From Microlunatus phosphovorus NM-1 (GTDB lineage: Bacteria; Actinomycetota; Actinomycetes; Propionibacteriales; Propionibacteriaceae), in assembly GCF_000270245.1 (NCBI RefSeq), contig NC_015635.1:1488001-1552000 (forward strand): a stretch of DNA of 64,000 nt, in the 5' to 3' direction. The notes beneath the pieces were generated by a model that saw nothing but the letters and a program-made list of their open reading frames with translations, made no database searches and was not told the DNA's origin. A program made the position numbers and the translations under genes. Within the stretch, counting starts at the first letter, position 1. Every line of letters begins with the position of its first letter. This document shows, in pieces, positions 1 to 10,342 of this stretch.

Positions 1-171
1 GGTGGACCGGGCGGTGTCGTAGCCCAGCACGTCGGAGCCGTGCCCGATCACTGCCGCTGCGTACTGCAGCCGAGGGAGTCGCCTCGCCAAGGCCGGTGCG
101 ACATGGTCCTCGTATACAGCGCGGCTCAGCTGATGGCCTGGAACGAACGGCGGTCCGATGGGTTGGCTCAC
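1..171 (-). CDS. DUF4037-like protein, N-terminal part (runs off the left edge)
   Basis: The minus strand is open from a GTG at 171 to the window edge, giving 57 codons. The product begins VSQPIGPPFVPG and contains GHGSDVLGYD followed by TARST. That pattern (a hydrophobic stretch, then a GS-D-LG-D-RS block) is what I recall for the N-terminus of DUF4037 proteins, which have a nucleotidyltransferase-like fold and no settled function. Only the start of the gene is present, so the assignment rests on this short motif. No strong ribosome-binding site is visible upstream. Confidence 0.55.
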   Translation of the reverse strand, partial: MSQPIGPPFVPGHQLSRAVYEDHVAPALARRLPRLQYAAAVIGHGSDVLGYDTARST

Positions 172-287
172 GTGCAGCAACCGTAGTCAAAGTGGGACAG
201 ACTGAGTTGACACAAGCCGAGCAGAACTCACTGAACAGGTCGAATCTCTGAGCGAAAAGTGTCAGTGCCTTCCTCTACGGTCCCAGT

Positions 288-782
288 ATGAGTGCAGCAA
301 CCGTCATCGAGGCAGCCGAGCAGACGGCGCCGTATGCTGTGGCGGTCCGGTTCTGGGAGATGCTGGGCTGGCTCGGATCACTCGTTGCTCACAGGGTCGG
401 CGCGGGTGACGCCGCCCGGATCGACCGGATCGCGCTGATCGAGAAGCTCCAGGCCGGCCTGGAGGCGGTGAAGGCGACCGAGACCGTGGCGTTCGCGCAG
501 TCGCAGGTCGAGCAACAGCTCGCTCAAGAAGTTCACCCGTCCGAGATCGGTTGCGGCATCGCCGAACAGGTCGAGCTGGCGGCCAAGGCCAGTTCGGCGG
601 AGGGCTCGCACCTGCCGCACACCGCACGGGACTCGGTGGTGACCATGCAGCACACTCCCGGGCTGCTCACCCGACGTGAGATCAGCGGCTGGACGGCTCG
701 GCTGATCACCGGGCAGACCTCCCACCCGGATCCCGGGACCAGGACCCAGGTCGATACTGCGCCTGAGGGGATCCGCACATGA
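288..782 (+). pseudogene. Truncated DUF222 (13E12-repeat family) protein fragment
   Basis: The 164-codon reading frame starts at ATG 288. Residues about 40-143 (RIALIEKLQAGLEAVKATE, then VHPSEIGCGIAEQVELAAKAS, then a TPGLLTRREISGWTARLIT-type block) match the N-terminal half of DUF222 proteins, the 13E12-type proteins usually followed by an HNH endonuclease. Full members are about 400-500 residues. Here the family sequence stops near residue 143 and is replaced by an unrelated tail, and no HNH domain follows. It ends in a 4-nt ATGA overlap with the next broken gene. I read it as a remnant of a multicopy actinobacterial family; whether it is still translated is unknown. Confidence 0.6.
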
Positions 783-1758
783 CTGGCTCTGATCCGCCGG
801 ACTCGTCGCCTACCGGCACGCCGGTCGCCGGTCAGCCTCACGATGGCTTGTTCAAGGGCATTCTCGGTCGGCCTGAGCATGCTGCTTCGGAGCTTCGCTC
901 GATCCTGCCCGCCGGGCTGGCGAGTCGGCTGGATCTCGACCAGCTCGAACAGGTCGATGGCAGCTTCGTCGACCGGGCTCTGCGTCAGCAGCACACCGAT
1001 GTGCTGTTCCGTGCCCGCCTCGACCAGGGTGATGCCTTGATCTATGTGTGTTGGAACACCAGTCCACGCCTGACCGGTGGATGGCGTTGCGGATGTGTGG
1101 CTATCTCACCCGGATCTGGACCCGGCACTTGGAGCTGCACCCCGCTGCGCGGCGGCTGCCGCCGATCATCCCAATTGTCGTCTACCAGCGCCGCACTCCC
1201 TGGACCCCACCCACCGACCTGATCGATCTGATCGACACTGACGAAGACGCCGTCGCTTTCGCGCCCAGGTTCAGCTATCTGTTGGACGATCTCCATCGAC
1301 TTGATGTCGAGGAGCTACGGTCGCGACCCCTGACGCACGCGGTGCGGCTCAGTTACGTGCTGATGCGCGAAGCGCCCGGCAGCGAGCAGCTCGCCCAGAT
1401 GCTGGAGGACTGGCGGACCGACCTGCAGGCCGTGCGGAAGTCTGACCTGGCTGTCTTGTGGACGTACGCTTTGATTGTCAGCAACACCCCAGAACCAGAG
1501 CTCACTGAATTCCTTGCCCAGCTTGGGCCTGAAGCCAAGGAGGTCGCCATGACCACTGCCGACGTACTCCGCGCCGAAGGCGAAGCACGAGGCCGCGCCG
1601 CAGGACGCGCCGACACGCTGTTGGAGCAACTCGACATCAAATTCAGCGATGTGCCCGCTGACATCGAGCAGAAGGTCCGCACCGCCCCGACGAGCCAGTT
1701 GGAGATCTGGACCCGCCGCATCCTGACTGCTAACACCATCGACGCCATCTTCACCTGA
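779..1758 (+). pseudogene. Frameshifted Rpn-type recombination-promoting nuclease (PD-(D/E)XK, Transposase_31-like)
   Basis: Two overlapping frames make one protein. The first (from ATG 779) reads HDGLFKGILGRPEHAASELRS and on to RLDQGDALIYV. The second, from about 1048, continues EHQSTPDRWMALRMCGYLTRIW to the stop at 1758. Together they give the Rpn/YhgA-like layout: an N-terminal H-D-x-L-F-K motif, a catalytic D, an E-x-Q motif, then a long helical tail. A single missing base near 1047-1050, just before the E-H-Q motif, shifts the frame, so the catalytic centre is split and the gene is probably inactive. Rpn proteins are Mg-dependent DNases that stimulate RecA-independent recombination. A sequencing error is the alternative explanation. 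Confidence 0.7.
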
Positions 1759-1959
1759 CCCGCAATTCCTGTGCGAGCGGCCGCGAGCGCCGACCCCGTC
1801 GCGAGCGACCATGAGCGGAGCGACGGCTCCGTCTGGACGACCGAGCGAGCAAGACATGCCTTTCGTCTTGCGAGGGAGGGAGGAAGACGGAGTCTGTGGA
1901 GCGCAGCGAATAGCGAGTGATGAATCACGCTGTCAGTGGGCCCGCATACGATCGTGCCC

Positions 1960-4900
1960 GTGAGTGATCAGATCGTCGTACGCGGTGCGCGCGAGCATAA
2001 CCTGCGCAACATCTCGCTGGAGCTGCCGCGAGATGCGCTCATCGTCTTCACCGGGCTGTCGGGCTCGGGGAAGTCCAGTTTGGCGTTCGACACCATCTTC
2101 GCTGAGGGGCAGCGGCGCTATGTCGAGTCGCTGTCGGCGTACGCGCGGCAGTTCCTGGGTCAGATGGACAAGCCCGACGTCGACTTCATCGAAGGGCTGT
2201 CACCGGCGGTCTCGATCGACCAGAAGTCGACCAGCCGCAACCCCCGCTCGACGGTGGGCACCATCACCGAGGTGTACGACTATCTCCGGCTGCTCTATGC
2301 GCGTGCCGGCCGCCCGCACTGCCCGATCTGTGGCGAGCCGATCAGCCGGCAGTCGCCGCAGCAGATCGTCGACCGGTTGATGGCGCTGTCCGAAGGCACC
2401 AGGTTCCAGGTGCTGGCGCCGGTCATCCGGGGCCGCAAGGGGGAGTACGCGGAGCTGTTCCGCCAGCTCGCCTCGCAAGGTTTCGCCCGGGCCAGGGTCG
2501 ACGGCGAGACCGTGATGCTGACCGATCCACCGATCCTGGACAAGAAGTACAAGCACGACATCGATGTGGTGGTCGACCGGCTGGCGGTGAAGCCGACGGT
2601 CAAGCAGCGGCTGACCGACTCGGTGGAGACCGCGCTCGGGCTCACCCAGGGCATCGTCACCATTGATTTCGTCGATCTGGATGCCAAGGATCCGCTGCGG
2701 GAGCGGCGCTATTCGGAGAAGCTCGCCTGCCCCAACGATCACGACATCGCGATCGACGAGCTCGAGCCGCGGCAGTTCTCCTTCAACGGTCCTTGGGGCG
2801 CCTGTCCGGAGTGCTCGGGTCTCGGCACCCGGATGGAGGTCGATCCCGAGCTGGTGGTGCCGGACGACGAGAAGAGCCTGGACGAGGGTGCGATCGCACC
2901 CTGGTCGTCGGCGCATGTCGCCGACTACTTCCAGCGATTGATCGCCTCGCTCGCGGAGGAGACCGGCTTCAGCACCACGGTGCCCTGGCACTCGCTGCCC
3001 TCGGCGGCCAAGAAGATCCTGCTCTTCGGGGTGCCCGGTCAGGTGCATGTCCGCTATCGCAACCGGTACGGGCGGGAGCGCAGTTACAACGCCAAGTACG
3101 AGGGCATCGTCCCCTATATCGAGCGGCGGCATGCCGAGGCGGAGACCGACACCTCCAGGGAGCGATTCGCCGGCTATATGCGCGAGGTGCCCTGCACCGC
3201 CTGCCGGGGCGCCCGGCTGAAGCCGACCTCGCTGGCGGTGACCGTCGGCGACAAGAACATCGCCGAGGTGGCAAGTCTCTCCATCGACGAGGCGGCCACC
3301 TTCCTGGCCGGTCTGGAGTTGACCGATCGGGAGAAGCAGATCGCGGAGCGGGTGCTCAAGGAGATCAACGAGCGACTGAAGTTCCTGCTCGACGTCGGCC
3401 TGGACTATCTGTCGCTGAGCCGGCCGACGGCCAGCCTCTCCGGGGGCGAGGCGCAGCGGATCCGGCTGGCGACCCAGATCGGCTCCGGGCTGGTCGGCGT
3501 GCTGTATGTGCTGGATGAGCCGAGCATCGGGCTGCATCAGCGGGACAACCGGCGGTTGATCGAGACCTTGATCAGACTCCGGAACCTGGGCAACACCTTG
3601 ATCGTGGTCGAGCACGACGAGGACACCATCAGGGTCGCGGACTGGGCGGTCGACATCGGTCCTGGGGCGGGCGAGCACGGCGGCAAGGTGGTGGTCTCGG
3701 GTCCGGTCGAGGACCTGCTGACCAGCGAGGACTCGATCACCGGGGCGTACCTGTCCGGTCGTCGACAGATCGCGCTGCCGAGTCAGCGCCGCCCGCGACA
3801 GAAGGGCCGCGAGATCACCGTCCAACAGGCGACCGAGCACAATCTGAAGAACGTGACCGTGAGCTTCCCGCTCGGCGAGCTGATCGCGGTCACCGGCGTC
3901 TCCGGCTCGGGCAAATCGACGCTGGTCAACTCGATCCTCTACACCGCGCTGGCGAAGCGGATCTACAACGCCCGCGAGGTGCCCGGCCGGCATCGCGCCA
4001 TTACCGGAGCAGACCAGATCGACAAGATCATCCATGTCGACCAGTCGCCGATCGGGCGCACGCCGCGCTCCAACCCGGCGACGTACACCGGGGTGTTCGA
4101 CCACATCCGCAAGCTGTTCGCCGAGACACCGGAGGCGAAGGTCCGCGGCTATCAGCAAGGCCGGTTCTCCTTCAACGTCAAGGGCGGCCGCTGCGAGAAC
4201 TGCACCGGCGACGGCACCATCAAGATCGAGATGAACTTCCTGCCGGATGTGTACGTGCCGTGCGAGGTGTGCCATGGCGCCCGCTACAACCGGGAGACGC
4301 TGGAGGTCCACTACAAGGGCAAGACCATCGCCGAGGTGCTCGACATGTCGATCGAGGAGGGAGTGGAGTTCTTCGCCGCCCTGCCGTCGATCGCACGGCA
4401 CCTGAAGACGCTGAACGAGGTCGGCCTGGGCTATGTCCGGCTCGGCCAGTCGGCTCCGACCCTGTCCGGCGGTGAGGCCCAGCGGGTCAAGCTGGCCAGT
4501 GAGCTGCAGAAGCGGTCGACCGGGCGCACTCTCTATGTGCTGGACGAGCCGACCACCGGGCTGCATTTCGAGGACATCCGCAAGCTGCTCGGGGTGCTCG
4601 GCCGGCTGGTCGACAACGGCAACACGGTGGTGGTGATCGAGCACAACCTCGACGTGATCAAGACCGCCGACTGGCTGATCGACATGGGTCCGGAGGGCGG
4701 CTCCCGCGGCGGCACGGTGATCGCCGAAGGCACACCGGAGCAGATCGCGGCCAACCCGCGGTCGTACACCGGGGAGTTCCTGCGCCCGATCCTGATGGGT
4801 CGCGAGGTGCCGGTCGGGGAGGCGCAGCCGAGCCTGATGGAGGCGCCGACCAACGGCAGCCGGCCCGCCGCGAAGAAGGCCGCAGCCAAGAAGTCCACCG

Positions 4901-5025
4901 CAGCGGGCACCAAGAAGACCGCTACGGCCAAGACAACCACGACGGCCAAGAAGGTCCCGGTCAAGCGGGCCGCGACGACGAAGGCCCCGGCGAAGAAGAC
5001 CGCGCCCGCACGACTGGCAGGCTGA
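1960..5025 (+). CDS. uvrA: UvrA, excinuclease ABC subunit A
   Basis: DNA-damage recognition ATPase of nucleotide excision repair, acting with UvrB and with UvrC (encoded here at 51.8 kb). Two ABC cassettes are clear. The first Walker A, GLSGSGKS, lies near residue 40 and the second, GVSGSGKS, near residue 654 (numbered from an upstream GTG at 1936). Two LSGGEAQR signatures and zinc-finger pairs ([42 protein letters not shown]) are present. I prefer the GTG at 1960 ([17 protein letters not shown]), where family similarity begins. GTGs at 1936 and 1954 are also in frame, and no good ribosome-binding site marks any of them. About the last 55 residues form a Lys/Ala/Thr-rich tail beyond the usual UvrA end. 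Confidence 0.97.
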   Translation: MSDQIVVRGAREHNLRNISLELPRDALIVFTGLSGSGKSSLAFDTIFAEGQRRYVESLSAYARQFLGQMDKPDVDFIEGLSPAVSIDQKSTSRNPRSTVGTITEVYDYLRLLYARAGRPHCPICGEPISRQSPQQIVDRLMALSEGTRFQVLAPVIRGRKGEYAELFRQLASQGFARARVDGETVMLTDPPILDKKYKHDIDVVVDRLAVKPTVKQRLTDSVETALGLTQGIVTIDFVDLDAKDPLRERRYSEKLACPNDHDIAIDELEPRQFSFNGPWGACPECSGLGTRMEVDPELVVPDDEKSLDEGAIAPWSSAHVADYFQRLIASLAEETGFSTTVPWHSLPSAAKKILLFGVPGQVHVRYRNRYGRERSYNAKYEGIVPYIERRHAEAETDTSRERFAGYMREVPCTACRGARLKPTSLAVTVGDKNIAEVASLSIDEAATFLAGLELTDREKQIAERVLKEINERLKFLLDVGLDYLSLSRPTASLSGGEAQRIRLATQIGSGLVGVLYVLDEPSIGLHQRDNRRLIETLIRLRNLGNTLIVVEHDEDTIRVADWAVDIGPGAGEHGGKVVVSGPVEDLLTSEDSITGAYLSGRRQIALPSQRRPRQKGREITVQQATEHNLKNVTVSFPLGELIAVTGVSGSGKSTLVNSILYTALAKRIYNAREVPGRHRAITGADQIDKIIHVDQSPIGRTPRSNPATYTGVFDHIRKLFAETPEAKVRGYQQGRFSFNVKGGRCENCTGDGTIKIEMNFLPDVYVPCEVCHGARYNRETLEVHYKGKTIAEVLDMSIEEGVEFFAALPSIARHLKTLNEVGLGYVRLGQSAPTLSGGEAQRVKLASELQKRSTGRTLYVLDEPTTGLHFEDIRKLLGVLGRLVDNGNTVVVIEHNLDVIKTADWLIDMGPEGGSRGGTVIAEGTPEQIAANPRSYTGEFLRPILMGREVPVGEAQPSLMEAPTNGSRPAAKKAAAKKSTAAGTKKTATAKTTTTAKKVPVKRAATTKAPAKKTAPARLAG

Positions 5026-5158
5026 CGCTATCCGCTCGATCGCTCGGTCGCAGCCTCACAGGAGCGGTTGATATCCCCCAGTTCGGGTGATGGTGCAACG
5101 CCCGTACTGACTCTTAGCCTCCTGACACCACGATCACGGGTTCAGGTCAGGAGTCAGC

Positions 5159-6778
5159 GTGCGACAGCGGCGGCGATGGGTGACGGCCCTGGTGCTCACG
5201 TTCGCCCTGGCCCTGGTCGCCGGCTGCTCGGGTTCCTGGGCACACACGACCCCGGGCGTCTACACGGTCTACGTCGGCGAGCCACAGAACGCGCTGATCC
5301 CTGGCAACACCAACGAGACCAACGGTGGCAATGTCATCGACGCTCTGTTCGCGCCGCTGGTGACCTTCGACGACGAGACGCTCGATCCGACGTACGACGG
5401 AGTGGCTGAGTCCGTCACCTCCGATGACCGGATCACCTGGACGGTCAAGCTCAAGCCGGGTTGGACCTTCCACGACGGCAGTCCGGTCACTGCGGAGTCG
5501 TACGTGAAGGCGTGGAACTGGAATGCGCTGGCCAGCAACAGCTATGTGAACGCGTTCTTCTTCGCCAATATCGTCGGCTACACCGATCTGCAGTCCATGG
5601 TGGACGGCAAGCCGCGCGCCACCGAGATGAGCGGCCTCCAGGTCGTCGACGAGCAGACGTTCACGGTCACGTTGAAGGCGCCGTTCGCGGTCTTCCCGAT
5701 CACCTTGGGCGCTCGGGCGTTCAGTCCGCTGCCCGAGGTGTTCTACGACGACCCGGCGGCGTTCGGCCGGAAGCCGATCGGAAACGGCCCGTTCACAGCG
5801 GAGACCGAGTGGACCCGTGGCCGAGGCATGACCCTGGCTCGGTTCGATGACTACCAGGGCGGAGTGGCGAAAGCCCCGGGGATGGGCTTCCGGGTCTACA
5901 CCGAGCAGAGCACCGGCTACACCGACGTGCTGGCCGGCTCGCTCGACATCATGGTCGGTCTCCCCGAAGACGCCCGGGGCAGTGCGCCGGCTACCTTTGA
6001 GGATCGCTACCTGACCCGGGCGTCCTCCTCGATCACCTCGTTGGGTTTCCCGCTCTACGATCCCCGGTACGCCGATGTCCGGGTGCGGCGTGCGATCTCG
6101 ATGGCGATCAACCGGGAACTGCTGGCCGACATCATCTTCGACGGCTCGGTCACGCCGGCCCACGGCTTCGCCACCCCGGTGGTGGACGGCTTCCGGCCGG
6201 ATCCGTGCGGGCAATGGTGCTCGTTCGATCCGGAGACCGCGAACAAGCTGCTCGACGAGGCCGGCTTCGACCGGTCGAAGCCGATCGACCTGTGGTTCAA
6301 CGCCGGCAGCGGTCACGACCAGTGGATGCTCGCGGTCGGCAACATGCTGCGCCGCAACCTCGGCGTGGACTTCCAGTTGCGCGGTCACCTTCAGTTCGCC
6401 CAGCTCCTGCCATTGCAGGATGAGAAGGGCATGACCGGCCCGTTCCGCGCCGCCTGGTCGATGGTGTATCCGTCGATCCAGTACTACCTCAATCCACGCT
6501 TCGGCTCCGCGGCCCAGCCGCCCAACGGCTCCAACACGTCGTTCTATTCGAGCGCCGACTTCGACGCCGCCATCGTCAAGGCCGACGGTGCCGAGTCGAT
6601 CCCCGCTGCGAACACCGGCTACCAGGCAGCCGAAGACGTCCTGGTCACCGACCTCCCGCAGGCGCCGATCTTCATCGGCGTGGTGCAGGCCGTCCACACC
6701 ACCCGGGTGACGAACGTGAAGATCACGCCGTTCGGCGGTATCGACTATGCCGGCGTCGAACTGTTGGAGGACCGATGA
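5159..6778 (+). CDS. Peptide/nickel-type ABC transporter substrate-binding lipoprotein (SBP family 5)
   Basis: Extracytoplasmic binding protein that delivers substrate to the permeases encoded next. The 539-residue product has a basic N-terminus, a hydrophobic segment and a lipobox ending in LVAGC (Cys23), so it is probably a lipid-anchored protein. The body is SBP_bac_5-like: TWTVKLKPGWTFHDGSPVTA, GNGPFTAETEW, and ADVRVRRAISMAINRELLAD. The GTG start is supported by AGGAG at 5149-5153 with 5-nt spacing. The gene overlaps the following permease by ATGA and heads a four-gene operon. Family 5 members bind di- or oligopeptides, nickel or other small solutes; the ligand cannot be read from the sequence. 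Confidence 0.92.
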   Translation: MRQRRRWVTALVLTFALALVAGCSGSWAHTTPGVYTVYVGEPQNALIPGNTNETNGGNVIDALFAPLVTFDDETLDPTYDGVAESVTSDDRITWTVKLKPGWTFHDGSPVTAESYVKAWNWNALASNSYVNAFFFANIVGYTDLQSMVDGKPRATEMSGLQVVDEQTFTVTLKAPFAVFPITLGARAFSPLPEVFYDDPAAFGRKPIGNGPFTAETEWTRGRGMTLARFDDYQGGVAKAPGMGFRVYTEQSTGYTDVLAGSLDIMVGLPEDARGSAPATFEDRYLTRASSSITSLGFPLYDPRYADVRVRRAISMAINRELLADIIFDGSVTPAHGFATPVVDGFRPDPCGQWCSFDPETANKLLDEAGFDRSKPIDLWFNAGSGHDQWMLAVGNMLRRNLGVDFQLRGHLQFAQLLPLQDEKGMTGPFRAAWSMVYPSIQYYLNPRFGSAAQPPNGSNTSFYSSADFDAAIVKADGAESIPAANTGYQAAEDVLVTDLPQAPIFIGVVQAVHTTRVTNVKITPFGGIDYAGVELLEDR

Positions 6779-7698
6779 TCCGCTATATCGGCCGCCGCCT
6801 GGTGATGGCGATCCCGGTGCTCCTCGGCACCTCGTTCCTGATCTTCGCGATGGTGTACGCACTGCCCGGCGACCCGATCCGCGCTCTCGCCGGTGACCAG
6901 CCGCTGCCGCCCGAGGTCGTCGCGCAGCTGCGGGCCGAGCACAATCTGGACGAGCCGCTGCTGATGCAGTATCTGGCGTACCTGGGGCAGTTGCTGCAGG
7001 GCAACCTGGGCACCGACTTCGCAGGCAACAGCGTCGCCGAAACCATCGCGCAGCGACTGCCGATCACCGCCCGGCTGGCCATCGTGGCGATCATCTTCGA
7101 GATCGTCTTCGGCATCACTGCCGGCGTGCTGTGCGCCCTCCACAAGGGATCCTGGTTCGACAACCTGGTGCTGGTCAGCACCACGGTCCTGGTCTCGGTG
7201 CCGGTCTTCGTGCTGGCCTTCCTCGCCCAGTACGTGTTCGGGTTCAAGCTTGGCTGGTTCCCGGTGGCCGGCATCGCGAATGGCTGGTATTCGCTGATCC
7301 TCCCGGGCCTGGTGCTCGCGTCCCTGTCGATGGCGTACGTCGCCCGACTCACCCGGACATCGATGGTCGAGACACTTGGTGCCGACCACGTACGCACTGC
7401 GCGGTCCAAGGGCATCAGCGAGCTCCGGGTCGTCACTCGGCACGGCCTGCGCAACGCGCTGATCCCGGTGGTCACCTTCATCGGTGCCGACCTCGGCGCC
7501 ATGATGGGCGGCGCGATCGTTACCGAGAGCGTCTTCAACATCCCCGGAATCGGCCGGGCGGTGTTCGACGCGGTCCGCAACCAGGAGGGTCCGGTGGTCG
7601 TCGGAATCGTCACGATGATGGTCTTCTTCTTCATCTTCTTCAATCTCGTCGTCGATGTGCTCTACGGCGTCCTGGATCCGAGGATTCGCTATGAGTGA
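6775..7698 (+). CDS. ABC transporter permease, DppB/OppB type
   Basis: First of two inner-membrane permeases of the peptide-type importer. The 307-residue protein starts MIRYIGRRLVMAIPVLLGTSFL and has about six hydrophobic segments. Its conserved ATPase-docking (EAA) loop is RTARSKGISELRVV followed by RHGLRNALIPV, diagnostic of the DppB/OppB branch. It overlaps the upstream lipoprotein gene by 4 nt and the next permease gene by 8 nt, consistent with coupled translation and equal subunit amounts. Confidence 0.93.
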   Translation: MIRYIGRRLVMAIPVLLGTSFLIFAMVYALPGDPIRALAGDQPLPPEVVAQLRAEHNLDEPLLMQYLAYLGQLLQGNLGTDFAGNSVAETIAQRLPITARLAIVAIIFEIVFGITAGVLCALHKGSWFDNLVLVSTTVLVSVPVFVLAFLAQYVFGFKLGWFPVAGIANGWYSLILPGLVLASLSMAYVARLTRTSMVETLGADHVRTARSKGISELRVVTRHGLRNALIPVVTFIGADLGAMMGGAIVTESVFNIPGIGRAVFDAVRNQEGPVVVGIVTMMVFFFIFFNLVVDVLYGVLDPRIRYE

Positions 7699-8635
7699 CG
7701 AGCTGCCCACCGCCACCGGTGTGCGTCCGGGCGGGCCAGATTCCGGTGCCGAGCACGAACTGCTGGAAATCGTGGAGGAGACCGTCGAGCAGTCCACCCT
7801 GTGGGGTGAGGCGTGGAAGACGCTGCGACACAACCCGATGTTCATCATCGGCGGTGCGGTCGCGATCTTGATGACGCTGATCGCGATCTTCCCCGGCCTG
7901 TTCGCCGGCGGCGTCGATCCTCGTGACTGCGACCTGACCGTGGCTCGTCAGTGGCCCAGCGCCGCGCACTGGTTCGGCACCGATCTGCAGGGCTGTGACT
8001 ACTACGCCAACGTGATCTATGGCGCCCGCATCTCGCTCGCCATCGGCTTGCTGTCGGTCACCGGCACGATGGTGCTGGCCACCTTCCTGGGCACCACGGC
8101 CGGCTATTTCGGCGGGCTCACCGACTCGCTGCTGTCCAGGTTCACCGACATCTTCTACGGGGTGCCGCTGCTGCTGGGCGCGATGATCCTGCTGACTGTG
8201 ACCGAGCAGCGCTCGGTGTTCACCGTCGCGTTGGCGCTGTCGATCTTCGGCTGGATGACCGCGATGCGGCTGGTGCGGTCCAGTGTGATCACCGTCGGCA
8301 ACGCCGATTTCGTGGCCGCGGCGCAGGCGTCCGCGGCCAGCACCTCGCAGATCCTGGTACGGCACATCATGCCTAACGCCATCTCGCCGGTGGTCTCGTT
8401 CATGACCATTGCGATGGGCGGCTTCATCGCCTCCGAGGCGACCCTGACCTTCCTCGGCATCGGGTTGCAAGCGCCGGAGATCTCCTGGGGTCTGCAGATC
8501 AACGTGGGGCAGTCGCGCTTCTCCTCGGCGCCGTACCTGGTGTTCTTCCCCGCCCTGTTCCTGTCCTTCACGGTGATGTCGTTCATGCTGATGGGCGACG
8601 CGCTGCGGGATGCCCTCGACCCGGACCGGAGCTGA
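7691..8635 (+). CDS. ABC transporter permease, DppC/OppC type
   Basis: Second permease of the same importer. I start it at ATG 7691 (MSDELPTATG), inside the end of the previous gene; an upstream GTG at 7655 would only add residues encoded within the DppB-like frame. The product is about 314 residues with an N-terminal cytoplasmic stretch, an OppC-type N-terminal membrane segment (WKTLRHNPMFIIGGAV) and an EAA loop, VAAAQASAASTSQILVRHIM followed by PNAISPV. It ends DALRDALDPDRS, the usual DppC terminus. The stop is two bases before the ATP-binding gene. Confidence 0.93.
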   Translation: MSDELPTATGVRPGGPDSGAEHELLEIVEETVEQSTLWGEAWKTLRHNPMFIIGGAVAILMTLIAIFPGLFAGGVDPRDCDLTVARQWPSAAHWFGTDLQGCDYYANVIYGARISLAIGLLSVTGTMVLATFLGTTAGYFGGLTDSLLSRFTDIFYGVPLLLGAMILLTVTEQRSVFTVALALSIFGWMTAMRLVRSSVITVGNADFVAAAQASAASTSQILVRHIMPNAISPVVSFMTIAMGGFIASEATLTFLGIGLQAPEISWGLQINVGQSRFSSAPYLVFFPALFLSFTVMSFMLMGDALRDALDPDRS

Positions 8636-8637
8636 GT

Positions 8638-10311
8638 ATGAGTGGTGGAGAGAACCCGCCGGTTCTGCAGATTCGCGAGCTGCGGGTGGAGTTCCGGCAG
8701 AAGAAGGACTGGCGGGAGGTCGTCCACGGGGTGTCGTTGGATGTGGCACGCGGTGAGGTGGTCGCGCTGGTCGGTGAGTCCGGTTCGGGCAAGTCCACGG
8801 TCGCGATGTCGGTGCCCGGGCTGCTGCCGAGCAACGGGCGCAATTCGGGCAGCATCCTGCTCGATGGGCAGGAGCTGATCGGGGCATCCTCGTCGCAGCT
8901 GCGCAAGATCCGCGGCCAGCAGGTGGCGGTGATCTTCCAGGAGCCGATGCGGGCGATGAACCCCGTCTACACGATCGGCTGGCAGATCCGCGAGATGCTG
9001 CAGGCACACCGCGACCTCACCAAGGAGCAAGCCCGGGAGCGCGCCATCGAACTGCTGCGCCTGGTCGACATCCCTGAGCCGGAGCGTCGGGTCGACTCCT
9101 ATCCGCACCAGCTCTCCGGCGGCCAGCGGCAGCGCGCGATGATCGCCCAGGCGCTGGCGCTGGACCCGAAGGTGCTGATCGCCGACGAGCCCACCACCGC
9201 GCTCGACGTCACCGTGCAAGGCGAGATCCTCGAGCTGATGCACGACCTGAAGGGTCGGATCGACGCCTCGATCCTGCTGATCACCCACGACATGGGCGTG
9301 GTCGCCGACCTGGCGGATCGGGTCGTGGTGCTCAAGGACGGCGCCATCGTCGAGCAGGGTTCCTCGCACGACATCTTCTACGATCCGCAGCAGCCGTACA
9401 CCCAGCAGCTGCTGAAGGCGGTGCTGTCGCTGAGCCTGGAAGAGCCGCCGCCCGAACCTGAATCGGCCGGCGAGCCGGAACCGGCAGTGGTGTTCGAGCT
9501 GGAACACGGCGTGATCGAGTATCCGGGTGGGCGTGGGAAGAAGCCGTTCCGGGCCATCGACGACGTGACGCTCAGCCTCGGGGCCGGTCAGGTGATGGGC
9601 CTGGTCGGCGAGTCCGGTTCGGGTAAGTCGACGATCGGCCGGGCGGCGGTCGGTCTGCTGCCGCTCGCGTCGGGCTCGTTGCGGATCGAGGGCCTCGATC
9701 TCACCACGGCCAGCCGCGCCGAGCTGCGGGATGCCCGAAAGCGGGTCGCCATGGTCTTCCAGGATGCGGGCGCCTCGGTGAATCCGCGCTGGCCGATCGG
9801 TCAGGCGATCGCCGAGCCGCTGCAGCTGCACACCGACCTCGATCAGGCGGCTCGCGATGCCCGGGTCGCCGAGCTGCTGGATCGCGTGCATCTCTCCCGT
9901 GCCATGCGGAACCGGTTCCCGCACCAGCTCTCCGGCGGTCAGCGCCAGCGGGTCGGGATCGCTCGCGCGCTCGCCCTCCAGCCGAGTCTGCTGATCGTCG
10001 ACGAGCCCACCTCGGCGCTGGACGTCTCGGTCCAGGAGAAGGTGTTGGAGCTGTTCGCCGAGCTCCAGGAGGAGTTCGGCTTCGCCTGCCTGTTCATCAC
10101 CCACGACCTCGCGGTGGTCGAGCATGTCGCCGACCGGATCGCGGTGCTGCGGCACGGCAAGCTGGTCGAGGCCGACACCTCCAGCCGGGTGCTGCTGTCG
10201 CCACAGGATGCGTACACCCGACGGCTCATCGCCGCCGTGCCGGTCCCGGACCCGAAGCAGCAGGCGGCACGCCGCCAGCAGCGGCGTGCCCTGCTCGGCG
10301 AAGCCAGTTAG
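8638..10311 (+). CDS. Fused double ATP-binding subunit (DppD-DppF type) of the peptide importer
   Basis: Energises the importer. The 557-residue protein carries two complete ABC domains in tandem, equivalent to separate DppD and DppF. The first Walker [10 protein letters not shown], is at residues 46-54 and the second begins at residue 324. Each half has an LSGGQRQR signature and an ADEPT/VDEPT Walker B with TALDV/SALDV. Such fusions are common in actinobacteria. The stop lies in a perfect 10-bp tandem duplication (CCAGTTAGTA at 10304-10313 and 10314-10323). The gene converges on the phosphatase gene 31 bp away; I see no strong terminator between them. Confidence 0.93.
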   Translation: MSGGENPPVLQIRELRVEFRQKKDWREVVHGVSLDVARGEVVALVGESGSGKSTVAMSVPGLLPSNGRNSGSILLDGQELIGASSSQLRKIRGQQVAVIFQEPMRAMNPVYTIGWQIREMLQAHRDLTKEQARERAIELLRLVDIPEPERRVDSYPHQLSGGQRQRAMIAQALALDPKVLIADEPTTALDVTVQGEILELMHDLKGRIDASILLITHDMGVVADLADRVVVLKDGAIVEQGSSHDIFYDPQQPYTQQLLKAVLSLSLEEPPPEPESAGEPEPAVVFELEHGVIEYPGGRGKKPFRAIDDVTLSLGAGQVMGLVGESGSGKSTIGRAAVGLLPLASGSLRIEGLDLTTASRAELRDARKRVAMVFQDAGASVNPRWPIGQAIAEPLQLHTDLDQAARDARVAELLDRVHLSRAMRNRFPHQLSGGQRQRVGIARALALQPSLLIVDEPTSALDVSVQEKVLELFAELQEEFGFACLFITHDLAVVEHVADRIAVLRHGKLVEADTSSRVLLSPQDAYTRRLIAAVPVPDPKQQAARRQQRRALLGEAS

Positions 10312-10342
10312 TACCAGTTAGTACGCGGTCTCAGGAGGACGG

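Noticed and set aside
2200-4644. An 814-codon open frame antisense to uvrA
   Set aside because: UvrA is unmistakable on the other strand; the antisense frame reflects third-position GC bias.
5147-6862. A 571-codon frame antisense to the substrate-binding lipoprotein
   Set aside because: The lipoprotein gene has a signal peptide, family motifs and a good ribosome-binding site; the antisense frame has none.
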